A stretch of 64,000 bases of DNA from assembly GCA_004431415.1 (NCBI GenBank), contig QPMI01000220.1:1-64000 (forward strand), in the 5' to 3' direction. The position numbers were made by a program, and so were the translations under genes. Origin of the DNA: Cyanophora paradoxa (taxonomy: Eukaryota > Glaucocystophyceae > Cyanophorales > Cyanophoraceae). Below the pieces are notes generated by a model, which was given only the letters and a program-made list of their open reading frames with translations, was not told where the DNA came from and searched no databases. Positions 48,532-64,000 of this stretch are shown here, piece by piece (position 1 is the stretch's first letter; every line of letters begins with the position of its first letter).

Positions 48532-51500
48532 ATGGTGAACGCGGCGCACACCAAGTACCCATTCCTCGTGGAGCTGGGCCTCCAGGAGGGTGCGCTCCCC
48601 GTGACCGCGTCCCGATATATCGCTCCTCGGCCCGCGATCTCCCATACGAGCACTTCGAACGCTCCCGAAGTCCTCTATCCGAGCCCTGATGCCAACGTAC
48701 GCCGCGCGCCCTCCCTGCAGAGAACCCTGGCACGTTCTACGGCAAGTGGAGCGGGAACGGCGACAAGCTAGAAGTCCGCACCCCGATCGATGGCAGCGTC
48801 ATCGGTGTCGTTCGTTGTAGTACGGCGGAGGAGTACGAGGCGTGCGTGAAGGCCATGGACGAGGCCAAGCCGATGTGGTCCGCACACAGGCGACGATCGC
48901 AGACGCGAGCTGACTCGCCGTTTCGGGCAGGAACGCCACGCCGGCTCCCAAGCGCGGAGAGGTCGTCAGGCAAATCGGAGAGCGCGTCCGCGAGCTCGTG
49001 AAGCCCCTCGGCCAGGTCCGCCCTCTCGGAAGCCGCATGCGCCGCTTGCGAGGCTGACGAGATGCCCGGCGCGCACAGCTCGTAGCGCTTGAAATGGGCA
49101 AGATCCTTGCAGAGGGTGCGTTTCGAGTCGTCCCGGGGGCCGCCCGACGCGCTCCCGCGCAGGAGTTGATCGCTCCCCGGCGCGCAGGCATCGGCGAGGT
49201 CCAGGAGATCATCGACATGTGCGACTACGCGTGTGGTCTATCGCGTATGATCGGCGGGCAAGTAATTCCGTCCGAGCGTCCCGGTGCGCAGCGCTCGCTT
49301 CGCCCGCCGCGCCGGCGCGTGCCTGACCCGCCCCAGGCCACATGATGATCGAGCAGTGGAACCCCCTCTCGGGCCACACCGGCATCATCTCCGGTGCGCC
49401 TATGCTCGAGCCTGCGTTCATCTCGCCTCGCTGACCGCGCGCTCCCCCCAGCATTCAACTTCCCGGTCGCCGTCTTCGGGTGCGCCCCAGCGTCCCGGGC
49501 CCGCCGCTGGCGCTTCCGCGCCCCGCACAGCGCGACCGCCCGCAACGCAGCTGGAACATGTGCCTCAACATGATCGCCGGAAACTGCGAGGCGCGTCGGA
49601 TCCCTCGGGTCGGGTCGGATCGCGCGGATCGAATTCGAATTTGATCCGGGCGGGGCAGGTGTGGAAGGGCTCGGAGACGACGCCGCTCTCGGCCATCGCC
49701 CTCCAGCGCATCGTGGAGGAGGTCCTAAAGAAGAACGGCGCGCCCCGCCCTCGCCCATCCACCTCTTCGATCCAGCTCTGACCCTCCGCGCGCCCCGCAG
49801 GCTACCCCGCCGGCATCAGCACGCTCGTCACCGGCGGCCGCGCCGTGCGCTGCCCCGGCATCCGCTCCCTCTTTCGAATCTGCTCTGCTCCGCTCTGCTC
49901 CTCGCGTGCGACCCGAGGCGACCCGGGGCGGGGCGGGGCGGCAGGTCGGGGAGCGGATGGTGCAGGACGGGCGGATCCAGCTGGTCTCCTTCACGGGCTC
50001 CATCCCCGTCGGCCGCGCCGTCGGCGAGATCGTCCAGAAGCGCTTCGGCAAGGCACGCGCCCGCCGCCCGCCCGCCCGCCCGCGATCCCCCTCCTTCCTC
50101 ACGTGCCCCCAGGTCCTCCTCGAGCTCGGCGGCAACAACGCCGTCATCGTCATGGACGTGCGCGACCCCACTCCAGCCCTTCCCGCCCAGCTCACCCCGC
50201 CCGGCCCCGCCCGCCCCGCCCCCGCCCTTAGGACGCGACGCTGGACCTGGCCGTGCGCGCCGTCGTCTTCGGCGCCGTCGGCACCGCCGGCCAGCGGTCC
50301 CCGCCCCGCCCCTCCCCGGGCCCCGGGTCCCGGGGGGACCCTCACCTCCGCGACCGCAGGTGCACGACGATCCGGCGGCTGCTGCTGCACGAGAAGGTCC
50401 ACGACGCCTTCCTCCAGAAGGCGCGCCCCCCCCTCCCTCCCCTTCCGGGTCCCCGCCGCTGGTTCTTAGCCTGCGTCCTCCCGCCCTCCCGCCCTCGCCG
50501 TACGCAGCTCGCGGCGGCGTACAAGTCGATCAAGATCGGGGACCCCCTGGAGGCCGTGCGCCGCCCCCCGCCCCAACCCGTCCCCCCCGACCCTCTGAGC
50601 GAGGCGGGGCAGGGCGTGCTGTGCGGCCCGCTGCACACCGCGCGCGCCGTCGAGGCCTTCAAGGGCGCCGTCGCCGCTGCCAAGGCCCAGGTCCGGCCGT
50701 CCGGAGGGCCGCCCGCCCTCGGCCGGCCCGCCCGCTCGCTGAGCGCCGAGGGGCGACGGCGACGGCAGGGCGGGAAGGTGGTCCTGGGGGGAGAGGTCCT
50801 CGACCGCCCCGGCAACTACGTCCAGCCGACCGTGCGCCGCACACGTACCCCCCAGAGGGCTCGAGCGAGACGGGCGGGGGTACGCCCGGCCCGCAGATCA
50901 TCACGATCGCGCACGACGCGCCCATCGTACAGACGGAGACCTTCGCCCCGATCCTCTACGTCATCACGGTACCCCCCGCGCTCCACTGGGGGTACCGGCA
51001 CGACCTCTGAGGAGGCGGGGGGGGTACCAGGTGAGCTCGCTGGAGCAGGCGATCAAGTACAACAACGAGGTCCCCCAGGGCCTCTCCAGGTGCCCACCTG
51101 TACCCCCGAGCCTCCTCGCGCCTGTACCCCCGCGCTCACGCGCCGCGCAACGCGCAGCGCGCTCTTCACCGAGAACATGAAGAACGTATTCCAGTGGATC
51201 GGTGCGTGCGGCCCCGGCCCGATCGCGAGTTGCGAGGTGGGATCGCTGCGGGTTCGAGCCCGGGGCCGCGGCGGCGCGCGCAGGCCCGCACGGGTCGGAG
51301 TGCGGCATCGTGAACGTGAACATCGGGACGAGCGGCGCCGAGATCGGCGGCGCCTTTGGCGGCGAGAAGGCGCGCCGGCGCCCCTCTGCAGCGGGGCGGG
51401 CGGGCCTGACGGCCTCTGCCTTCGCAGGAGACGGGCGGGGGCCGGGAGGCCGGCTCGGACAGCTGGAAGCAGTACATGCGCCGCTCCACCGTGCGCCCCG

Positions 51501-51670
51501 CCCCGGCGCCAGCCGAATTAATTAAAACCTTTTGGCTTGAGCCTCCAAGCCAAGCTTTATGGGCGTTGGCGTGTCCGAGCGGGCGCGAAGCTGACGGGCC
51601 GGCGGGCGCGCAGTGCACGGTGAACTACACGGACAAGCTCCCGCTCGCCCAGGGCATCAACTTCGGCTGA
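48532..51670 (+). CDS. ALDH7A1: Alpha-aminoadipic semialdehyde dehydrogenase (antiquitin)
   Basis: NAD-dependent aldehyde dehydrogenase of lysine catabolism and osmotic/aldehyde stress. ATG 48532 gives the usual short cytosolic N-terminus before LVELGLQ; ATG 48400 in frame would add 44 residues and might encode targeting. About 22 short introns were placed from conservation. Landmarks: [90 protein letters not shown] (general-base Glu), [12 protein letters not shown] (catalytic Cys), [65 protein letters not shown] and the end [10 protein letters not shown]. The family-7 C-terminal signature is complete. Five introns start with GC. Length (about 510 residues) is normal. Confidence 0.97.
51370..51427 (+). 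other. GC-AG intron in ALDH7A1
   Basis: 58 bp, begins GCGCGCC after GGEK and ends TTCGCAG before [10 protein letters not shown]. The flanking residues are invariant in antiquitins (GGEK followed by H/E-TGGGRE), and no GT lies at the boundary. Confidence 0.88.
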
Positions 51671-52815
51671 GCGCCCCCGGGGTCGGGGCGTGCCGCCGGC
51701 CCGCCGGCCCCGCCGGCCCCCGAAGCCGAAGGCTTAGGGCCGTGTGCCGTCTTTCGTTTCCCGGGCATCGATATCGATCTCGATATGGGCGGTATCGTCG
51801 CATTCTCTTCCGTGGCGCCCGCTTCAGCTGCAGGGAATTTTTCCTTTGATTTTGTTTCCTCCCTCCAACATGCAAACAGGCCGGTACCCGGCTGGGCAGT
51901 CGTGCACAGATTCAGATCTAGATTAACCCCAGTAAAGTGTCCAGTTGAGAGCGTTTTTGGTCATTTTTGTGTACAGCAGCTTTGCTTTTCACTGAGTCAC
52001 TAAGGCTACTAGCTATAGGCTAATGCTTAATCGTGCTTACGGTCATTGTTGTCGAATGTTTGACGCACGGAAGACGGCTTTCATTACCGTAGTACCGCCG
52101 GCAGCGGTAGGAGGCTTTGGATCCGGCCGCGGGCTTTGAGCATGCAGGCCGGGCTTTGCGGCTGAGGACCCGTCGCCTGGCGGCCTTTCAAAACGGTTTC
52201 TTATCACAGTGTCGTATTCCTCTCGACTGAGGCCTCCTCCCGGGTCCGCTGAACCCCGAGGCGACTGGACGAGCGCTAGCAGCCAAATATCGATGATCAT
52301 GATGTGTTACTGCCCGGTCACCGGGTGCCACGATGCACTCATCATGAGCTCGAGCCCTTCCAATTGCCGCAGTGCATCACCGTTAAAACGTTGCATGATC
52401 ATGACTCGTCGCCCCGCCGCGTCTCGCTGAGTCAGCTGCAGTGAGCCTTGATCGCGAGCGGCTGAGCTGGTATGACTCGCGATCGTCGCGTCTCATGATC
52501 AGCTGCAGTGAGCCTTGATCATCGGATCGCGAGCACGAACGATCGCGAACACGAGGAAACGGAGAATGTCTGCAGCCCCGGGCCCCGGCCCAGCCGCCGA
52601 GCTCCGCTCCCTCAGTCCTGGATCCGAACGCCGGTCCAAGCCAGACACCGTGGCACTCGAAATCAAAGAGCGAGACGCTCGCGCATGAGCCCCCTCTCCC
52701 CCTCCCCTTGGAGCCCTGCCCGTGGGCCATCGAAAATCTCTGCAGCTGGAAATTCGAAATCGACGAGCTGGCCTAAGATATGTGCAGTCCGGCGCGGCTC
52801 AGCGTCTTTGCGCGG
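51671..52815. other. Convergent intergenic, no gene seen
   Basis: Between the ALDH7A1 stop and the stop of the EF-hand gene. AT-richer with repeated TGATCATGATC, GATCGCGA and AGATCTAGATT palindromes (for example near 52292, 52394, 52495 and 52514, where CAGCTGCAGTGAGCCTTGATC recurs about 70 bp apart). Confidence 0.6.
52430..52520 (+). repeat. Direct repeat CAGCTGCAGTGAGCCTTGAT
   Basis: CAGCTGCAGTGAGCCTTGAT occurs at about 52434-52453 and again at about 52500-52519, separated by 46 bp, amid GATC-rich palindromes. No coding role. Confidence 0.75.
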
Positions 52816-55800
52816 CTACGTGCGGGGCGAGTAGACGTACGCGGTGGAGCGGTCCACGTACGAGCGGTGGATCACCTGCGGCCCCCATCAAATGAAAGTA
52901 CGAGAGGGGCGGGGACAGAAGGGCGGGCCTGGCGGCCCTGGCGGCGGGTGCGGTCGAGGACGCGGCGGGAGACGGCCTCCTCGAAGCCGTTGTCCACCAG
53001 CACCCGCACCAGGTCCTCCTCCCGCACCCCCCGCTCCAGGCTGCCCCGGGCTCAGGCGAGGAGGACGGGGGAGGACGGGGGAAGGGGAGGGAGGGGGCCA
53101 CTTGGTGTGGATCCAGGCGAGCCAGTCGTCGTACAGGCGCCCGCTCATCCTGCGCGCCCCGCCCCCCAGACCCGCCTCAGGAGAGAGCCCTCGGGGCGAG
53201 CGAGCTTGCAAGCGTCAGGGAGAAAAGAAGGGCGGGACCGGTCGTAGAGGTCCTGGAAGGTGACGACGCCGTCCGCGTCCTTGTCCGCGCTCTGCGCCCC
53301 CCGCCCTCAGCCACGCGCCCCCGAGGCCGCGCGGGGCAAGAGGGGCGAAGCGGAGGCCTTCTCTCGGCCCCCGGTAGGCCTAGGTCCGCGCCCGGCGCAG
53401 GTGCCCGAAAGAGGGCCTGGGAGACCCGGGCGGGGGGGCGGGGGCGGGCGGACCATGAACCAGGCGACGTAGTCCTCGATGTCCTCCGCCTTCGCCTCGT
53501 CCGCCTCCAGCACCTGCACCCGTTACCCCCCCAAGGGTCGCCCGGGAGGGGGGGCGAAGAGGGGGGGTTCGCGAACCTTGCGGACGTCCTCCTCGGTGAC
53601 GAGGCCGCGGTTCGGGAAGCCGACGTCGAACTGCGGCGCGCGCGCGCGTGGGCGGGCGGCGTACCCCCGGGATCGCGCGGTACCCCCCGCGCACCTTCTT
53701 GAACTCGGCGACGACGTTGAGGTCGACGTGGCGGCGGGACTTGCGCATCAGCAGGAACTGCGCGCGCGCGCGCCCCGGCCTCAGGCTCGCTCGGAAAGGG
53801 ACGGCCTCAGGCTCGCTCAGATCGGACCTCGGAGAAGTCGATGGCGCCGTCGCCGTTAAGGTCCCCCGCAGCAAAGACCGCCCGCAGCTTCTCCGCCGAG
53901 GGGTACAGCTGCCCCCGCCCGCTTCAGAAAGGGGCGGAGGAAGGGAGCGGGTGCGGGTGCGGGGGCGGGCCTGGAGGGAGCGCATGATGGTGCGGACGTC
54001 GTGGATGCGCACCAGCCCGTCCTTGTCCTGCCGCCCCGCCCCGCGCTTAGTTCAAAGCCGAGGCGGGGGAGCAGGGGCGGGGCGGGGCGCAGGGCACCAG
54101 GTCGAACTTGGAGAAGAGGCGCAGCGCCGCCGGGATCGACTCCGCGTGCACCGGCCGCTGCGGGGGTACAGGATCGCGGTGGACGGGGGCGGAGCGAGCG
54201 AGCGGGGGGTACGGGATCGGACCTGGACGGTGTCGTACGTGAGCTTGAACTCGTCCTCGAGCTCGCCCTCGCCTGCGGTGCGGGGGGAGGTGAGGGGGCG
54301 GCCTCGGGGCGGCTCCAGGCGGGGCGCACCGGGGAGGGGCTGGGGCGGGGGCCCCGCGGCCTGCCCGGGCTCGGGCGTCTGCGGCGGCTGCGGCGACGCC
54401 GGCCCCAGCACCTGGCCCCGCACCCGCGTCGGCGCGGGCGGATGGCGGAGAGAAGGGGCGCGGGGCGCGGGCGGGCACCGTGACTTGCGGGATGTACTGC
54501 TTGCCCAGGCCGAGCTGCCCGCCGCCTTGCGCCGGGATGGACACCGCAACCACTGCCGCCCGCACTCGCATCCGGAGGGGCCCGGGGGCGGGGCGCGCGC
54601 ACGGTCGCTGCCGTCGCCGTCCTGCCCGGCCGCCTCCCGCGGGGACCGCCGCCCCTGCGCGTGCGGCGCCGCCGCGCCCCAGTCGCCTCCCGCGCCACCA
54701 GCTCCAGGATCTCCTCTGGCGTGTACCGTGAGAGGCGCCGGGGCACGGGTACGGGAAGCGCCGGAGGGGGTACCGCTGGGACGTCGAGGGCCTGGTAGGG
54801 GTCGTCGATGACGCCGTTCGGGCCGGCGCGGAGGCCGTTCGCGAGCCACCTGCGGGCCGGCCGCCGCGGTCAGGGGCGCGAGGGCGGGGGCGGGGCGGGG
54901 GCGGGGCGGGCCTGGACTGGCGGGCGCGCAGCTCGCGGATGCCGGGGCCGGAGTCCATCACCGGCTCCTGCGTCCGCGCCCTCCGCCGCGCCCCGGGGCC
55001 GCTGCCGCGCCCGTCAGCGCCGGAGGCGAGGTGCAGCGGGGCGGGGCGGGGCGGGCGGGGCGCGCTGGGGGACGGCGTGCGGGCTGAGGGCGATGCCGTG
55101 GATCATCTCCCGCAGGAGGCCAGGCTCGACCGAGGGCGAGGGCCCCAGGGGCGGCCGCCCCGCGGCGCCCGGGCCGGCGAGCCGGCGGGTCGGCGGTACC
55201 CGGGGCGCGAGGAGGAGCCCGGGGTGCGCGGGGGGGAGCTCAGCGCGGGGGAGTACATGAGGTCCTCGGGGTCGAAGGAGGGCGGGGCCGGGGGGACGAG
55301 GCGGGGTAGCTGCGCCGGGCGGAGGGCGGCGCGCGGGGCGTGGCGGCGGAGGGCGACTCGCGGGCCTCCCGCGGGGTGATGCGGCGGACGGTGAGCGCGG
55401 GCCGGCCTCGCCCGACGAGCGGCGGCGCGCGGAGGAGGCGGAGGGCGGCGTGAAGGGCGAGCGGGAGAGGGCGGAGAGGTCGAGCGAGGCCGAGGGGCGC
55501 GGCGGCGGCGTCGAGGGCGGCCCGAAGCCTGGGCCCGCGCCCCCGCCCCTGGCGCCGGCTGCTGCTGCGGGTGGTGGGCGTGCGCGAGGCCGTGGGCCGC
55601 GTGGGCGGGCGCCGGCGCCGTCGCGGGGCGGACGACGGAGAAGGGCGGGGCGGGGCCCAGCGCCTCCCTCGATGCCGCCCTCGCTGCGGCCGCCACGGAT
55701 CCCTTCCGCGGGGAGGGCCCGTCGGGCGAGGCGCTGGGGGGGCGGCGGGGCGGGGGCGGGGGCGGGTGCGGCGGGGCGCCCCGCCCGGAGCCGACGACGA

Positions 55801-56367
55801 GCAGGTCCTCCACCTCGTACACCCCCATCGAGGAGAGCGGCCGCTGCCCGCCGGCCGGGTGCGAGTAGCTCACGACCCCGTGCGTCGGCAGCGCGTTCGG
55901 CTGGGAGGCCCAGGAGAAGAGGGGCGCGGGGGGCGAGAGCGGCGCGGCCGCCGGGCCGTGGGCGGGGGGCAGCCGCAGCACGGGCTGGTTCAGCTGCTTG
56001 GGCGGCGGCAGGTGCGCCAGGGCCTGCGCCGCAGGAGGCGGCTCCGGCGGGTGCTTGGGCGCCCGCTTCTCCTTCTGCGAGTCCTTCCGCTCGGCGCTGT
56101 GGGCCCGGTAGCCGACGACGGTGGGCGGCTGGGCGTGCGCATCGTACGCAGCCTCGCTGACGCTGATGAGCGTGTCGAATATGTGCCGCTCCTTGGCGTT
56201 GCGGGCGCCCGGCGAGTCGGCGGCCTGCTCGCGCGGGGACTGGAGGTCCCCGCTCGGCGGCTGCTCGCCGGGCTGGTCTCCGGGTTTCTGGCGCCTGACG
56301 GAGCCGGCCTGCTGCTTGCCTATAGATGAGGCTGGCTGGATGCCAATTGGAGGGCCTTCCGCAAGGC
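52816..56367 (-). CDS. EF-hand-containing protein with long disordered N-terminus
   Basis: Calcium-binding-type protein of unassigned family. The stop is at 52816-52818. The first clear exon starts at 56367 after an acceptor (CTGACG, then TTCCTCGCAG), so a short 5' exon carrying the ATG lies upstream and was not placed. The N-terminal half is disordered (KERHIFDTLISVSEAAYDAH; YEVEDLLVVGSG; RYTPEEILELVAREA). Small exons then give helix-loop-helix units: ESIPAALRLFSKFDLV; QDKDGLVRIHDVRTIMRSLQ; DLNGDGAIDFSEV; FDVGFPNRGLVTEEDVRK; ADEAKAEDIEDYVAWFMV; ADKDADGVVTFQDLYD; YDDWLAWIHTK; REEDLVRVLVDNGFEEAVSR; and the end IHRSYVDRSTAYVYSPRT. Loops with DKDGLV, DLNGDGAID and DKDADGVVT are credible metal-binding EF-hands. 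The C-terminal RSTAYVYSP resembles cilium-associated EF-hand proteins in style only. Function unknown. Confidence 0.6.
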
Positions 56368-56733
56368 TGCGAGGAACCACGTCAGAGGGGGAGCGCGAGA
56401 ACCCTCGTCAGGGAGAAGGTTCCGCGCGGCGCAGTGCATGCAAGCGGTGGCTCGCGCTACGGTTCTAGCTATGGCTCGTTCTGGCCTGCGGCGGGGAGTA
56501 AGCACCTAGCTTGCGCCTCCTCGACCATCACGTGGCTTTGATCTCAGCCGAATCTCTAGATCCGCTGCCGGGGCTCGATGGCTCGGTTTGCTGGCAGCTG
56601 GCTGAGTGGGGGGGTACGTTAGAGTTAGAGTTCGGCGCCACGCAAATTAAAGTCGAAGGCAAGCCGTGCGCCGCGATCGCCGCAGCCTCCCAAAGCGATT
56701 TTAATGGGATGCGCAGTTCTCACGCGGCACGAT
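56368..56733. other. Divergent spacer, missing 5' exon of EF-hand gene
   Basis: Must contain the unplaced first exon of the minus-strand EF-hand gene and the promoter of the plus-strand small protein. No motif was strong enough to fix either. Confidence 0.4.
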
Positions 56734-57533
56734 GAATCCCGGTGACCGAGTCCCGCCCGGCTACAAGGCCAACGCTGGAATTTTCGAGCGAGGAGGCACG
56801 CGGGTGCGCGTACGCAATGCGCGTATGCTGCGCGTCGTCGCAGATCGGGCGCGTGGCGCGGTCCCCGGGCGCCTGCGATAAAATTTGTCTCCCGCGCGCG
56901 CGGGCGCTTGCAATTGATCGATATCGCGATAGCGGCTAAATGTCATCTGAGACTCATTTTCTATTTTTCGGGCGGCTGAATCCACCGCTCCAACTCCTCC
57001 TATCGCCTTGAGCTTCCCAAATCGAATTCTGCACGCGCGTCTCGCTTATCTGCTTCGCGCAGACACGGGCACTTCTCGCGGGCGGCGCTGTCGCTGGGAT
57101 GCTCGGCTGGTGGTACTGGAACGCGGGCCCAAGCCACGTCCCCCTCTACAAGCAGTCGCCCCGGTCTGCTTTTGCGCATGCATATGCGCATGCGCGCATG
57201 CGCGCCTCGGTTGTGATGCCTGCAGCTCAATCGCGTGCTCATGGGCGCAGCTCGCATTCGAAGGCAGACTTCGCAACGGAGCCTTCGAACACGGACGATA
57301 AAACGCCCTCGAAGGTCCGTCGAACTCTGTCTCGAGCTCTCACAGCGATCATCGGATCCCGCACGCCTGCGGTCTAATCGCGCCCTTGCTTCGCACAGAT
57401 GCCCTATGGAAAGTCGTACATGCACGTCCACGACATCCACTCGCAGCCGCCGACGAACAAGGCGAACCCGGAGTCGCCCTCGCCGCCCATCCTCGACACG
57501 AACCGGACGCCCGACTTCATGAAGAAGAAGTGA
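56734..57533 (+). CDS. Small single-pass membrane protein, unidentified
   Basis: ATG 56734 begins MNPGDRVPPGYKANAGIFER. A 259-bp intron (56804-57062, donor GTGCGCG, acceptor TTCGCGCAG) joins GGTR in phase to TRALLAGGAVAGMLGWWYWN, a hydrophobic segment with Gly and Trp typical of short mitochondrial or plastid membrane subunits, followed by AGPSHVPLYKQ. The last exon, from about 57401, reads MPYGKSYMHVHDIHSQPP and ends PDFMKKK at TGA 57531-57533. The intron between them is unclear: a donor GTCCGT at about 57316 is in phase and would leave a longer middle exon, while an earlier GC donor would give a protein under 100 residues. The size and single helix suggest an accessory respiratory-chain subunit, but that is a guess. 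Confidence 0.5.
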
Positions 57534-57741
57534 AGGGCGCGGGGCCGGCCAGCTCTTGTTCCGCACCTTGTAATTTAATATAATTAAGCTTCGATCGCGA
57601 TTAACGTCGAATATTACTCGTCCGTAATCGACATTTGTCCGTAATTGCTATACACATCTCATTTGGATAATATATCTTCGATATTACTTAGTTCAGAGAA
57701 GAGAGAAATCCAATAGCTAGGGTCGCTGCTGACTCAGTGAG

Positions 57742-58563
57742 CTAGCTGCGGTCCCGGGGGGCGTCTGTAGACGAAGGATACCTAGGGGCCCCTGCCGAGC
57801 CGCCCGTGCGGTTCGAGGCGGCCCGGGGCGCCTGGGAGCTGGCTGTGGAGGAGCGGTGGCTCGCGGCCGCGGGGAGGTTCGAGGCGGGGCCTCCGGGCGC
57901 CCCTCTTATGTCCGAGTAGCCGAGCGCCGCGGTTCTCCCGAGCGCGGCGGCTCCGGGACCGGCGCGGTAGACCGGGTGATTCCAGTGGCGCGCTGGCTGC
58001 GGCGCAGGGCGGCGCGGGGGGAGCGCCGGGACGCCGCCGGAGCGGGAAGTGGGGGCGGAGGGGGCGGCCGGGAGATGGGAGGAGAGGGGGCCGCGGGTGG
58101 AAGCCGGGTAGTGCGCGGACGCTCCGGAGACGCGCGCGTCGGCCGCTTCCCAGATCGGGACGGGCGCGGGGGGGTGGGCGCGGGCGGAGAGGACGCGGTG
58201 GACGTCGCCTACGGACTCCCCGAGCAGGCGATCGTTCTGCCCCAGCCGGTTCCTGCCGCCGCGCTCAGCGAAGACGGGAGGCGGCCGCAGCACAGGAGCG
58301 CACTGGAAGCTGACGAGCTGCTGGTGCGTTGCACGGAGCTTGCGATCCACGTCATCCTCCGCATGTGCGTGAAGAGCCCGAATCTCCATGCGCCGCCTCG
58401 TGATCTGCAAAGCGTGCGTTTAGCTGCGGGCGAAGCAGCAGCGACGATCGAAACGGCCGCCGACCTCGAGGTGGTCTTCGATCATCCTCCCGAGCTTTGA
58501 GACTTTGCTTTGTTTGCCCCGGAGCTCCCGCAGCTCGCGTGCTGCTTGCAGCTCGGGGTCCAT
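57742..58563 (-). CDS. Coiled-coil N-terminal, Ser/Pro-rich protein
   Basis: Unrecognised. ATG 58561-58563 (MDPELQAARELRELRGKQSK). A 60-bp intron (58405-58464, donor GTCGGCG, acceptor TTTGCAG) joins RMIEDHLE in phase to ITRRRMEIRALHAHAEDDVD. The first 70 or so residues form a charged helix likely to be a coiled coil; the remainder (from about VFAERGGRN) is Ser/Pro/Ala/Arg-rich and disordered, ending DAPRDRS at TAG 57742-57744. It starts 141 bp from the divergent XPB gene and converges with the small membrane protein gene (208 bp). Confidence 0.55.
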
Positions 58564-58704
58564 TGCACATTGAAATCGACGCGCGCAAGCTGAGGCGCGG
58601 ACAGGGTTTGCTGTAGCTAGCTTCGAGAGAGCAAGACAGCTTCGCGCTCGCCGCTCGTTGCTCGACCTCGCCTGGGTACGCTGTTCTGACTCACTGGGTA
58701 CTCG
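58564..58704. promoter_or_regulatory. 141-bp divergent promoter region
   Basis: Start codons of the coiled-coil gene (minus, 58563) and XPB (plus, 58705) are 141 bp apart; both promoters must lie here. No TATA-like element is evident. Confidence 0.45.
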
Positions 58705-63407
<4,703 letters not shown>

Positions 63408-63794
63408 ACCTAGCCGTAGGAATGTTCTCCGGTGGAATGTAGCAGTAGTTGATCAAGTGCGCGGTGCTCCCGCTTGCGACGGTAGGTAGCGGGCGATCAA
63501 ATTCGAGGAGGGGGCAACTCTTCGCAGGGGTACACACACGAGGCTTAACATTTCGGGCGATTAGCTCCAGGCCGCTCCAGCGCACGTAGAAGCATAGGAG
63601 CCTTGGAGATAGCTTGTAGGATAGGAATCTGCATCTCCTGAGCGCACGCGTGGGCGAATCTTGGGAGGGACAGGTTTGGTGCAGCGACTCAGGTTAGCTG
63701 CGCGCGCCGGGAGGACGCAGATCCAGGAGCGCTAGATTTCCTGTAGCCAGCTTAGCAGGCAGGCGCTTGGCCGGCACGCTGCATCTCGCCCGAG
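63408..63794. other. Intergenic downstream of XPB
   Basis: Tandem spacer between the XPB stop and the next plus-strand start. Nothing recognised; it must hold the XPB 3' end and the next promoter. Confidence 0.5.
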
Positions 63795-64000
63795 ATGGCG
63801 GGGGTCGGCGCCTCGCCGTCTGTGGCCCTGCACTTCGGCCTGCTTGGAGAAGTTAAGGCCGGACGGTGAGCGCCCCTCCCTACGCGTTGCGCCCGGGAGG
63901 GGCTGACTTGGCTGCGACCGCTTGCTGCAGCACGGCCGTCCTTGAGCAGCTGAAGCTCTTCTGCGGGCGGCTCATACGAGGTGAGCGCTGCGTCCTTGCT
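63795..64000 (+). CDS. First exons of an unidentified gene, cut by window end
   Basis: ATG 63795 opens MAGVGASPSVALHFGLLGEV. A 65-bp intron (63866-63930, donor GTGAGC, CTGAC inside, acceptor GCTGCAG) joins KAGR in phase to TAVLEQLKLFCGRLIR. A second donor GTGAGC follows at 63981. Both donors are the conventional GTGAGC rather than the GTGCGCC style. Too little sequence to identify. Confidence 0.5.

Overview
This is a GC-rich nuclear segment of a eukaryote, most likely a microalga or other protist with a plastid. Coding regions are split into many short exons by tiny introns (about 40-130 bp, mostly 45-95). Typical eukaryotic genes are present: an XPB helicase, a Yak1 kinase, a sorting nexin, an SLC25 carrier and an HMG-box factor. 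There are no operons or Shine-Dalgarno sites. The lineage cannot be fixed from sequence alone. A PrmA-type L11 methyltransferase and a SRPBCC protein with a possible targeting leader would suit a photosynthetic stramenopile or haptophyte, but this is inference.

Layout. 1-3.2 kb: a Ser/Pro-rich protein (minus) running off the left edge. 4.8-8.2 kb: PX-domain sorting nexin (minus), divergent from the YAK1 kinase (plus, 8.2-12.3 kb). 13.4-19.7 kb: a large unidentified helical protein (minus). 20.6-23.2 kb: a mitochondrial carrier with EF-hands fused at its C-terminus (minus). 25.7-27.8 kb: an ABC ATPase domain with several decayed catalytic motifs (minus). 27.8-34.8 kb: a gene-poor island full of palindromes, direct repeats and a probable MITE. 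34.8-37.5 kb: HMG-box regulator (plus). 38.0-39.1 kb: SRPBCC protein (minus), 83 bp from a divergent C2/coiled-coil protein (39.2-41.0 kb, plus). 41.5-42.1 kb: HIG1-domain protein (minus). 42.4-45.3 kb: unidentified protein (minus). 45.7-47.4 kb: PrmA (plus). 47.5-48.4 kb: small protein resembling a Mediator subunit (minus). 48.5-51.7 kb: ALDH7A1/antiquitin (plus). 52.8-56.4 kb: EF-hand protein (minus). 56.7-57.5 kb: small membrane protein (plus). 57.7-58.6 kb: coiled-coil protein (minus). 58.7-63.4 kb: XPB/ERCC3 (plus). 63.8 kb to the end: first exons of another gene (plus).

The most distinctive observation concerns splicing. Using the strongly conserved XPB, ALDH7A1 and PrmA proteins as guides, I placed about 61 introns by eye. 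Roughly 30% begin with GC instead of GT. Donors follow a GTGCGCC/GCGCGCC/GTCCGCC/GTACCCC style rather than GTRAGT, and many introns carry CTGAC or CTAAC close to the acceptor. The neighbouring genes do not form a shared pathway; the window is a compact, ordinary gene neighbourhood with several unusual protein architectures and one repeat-rich island.
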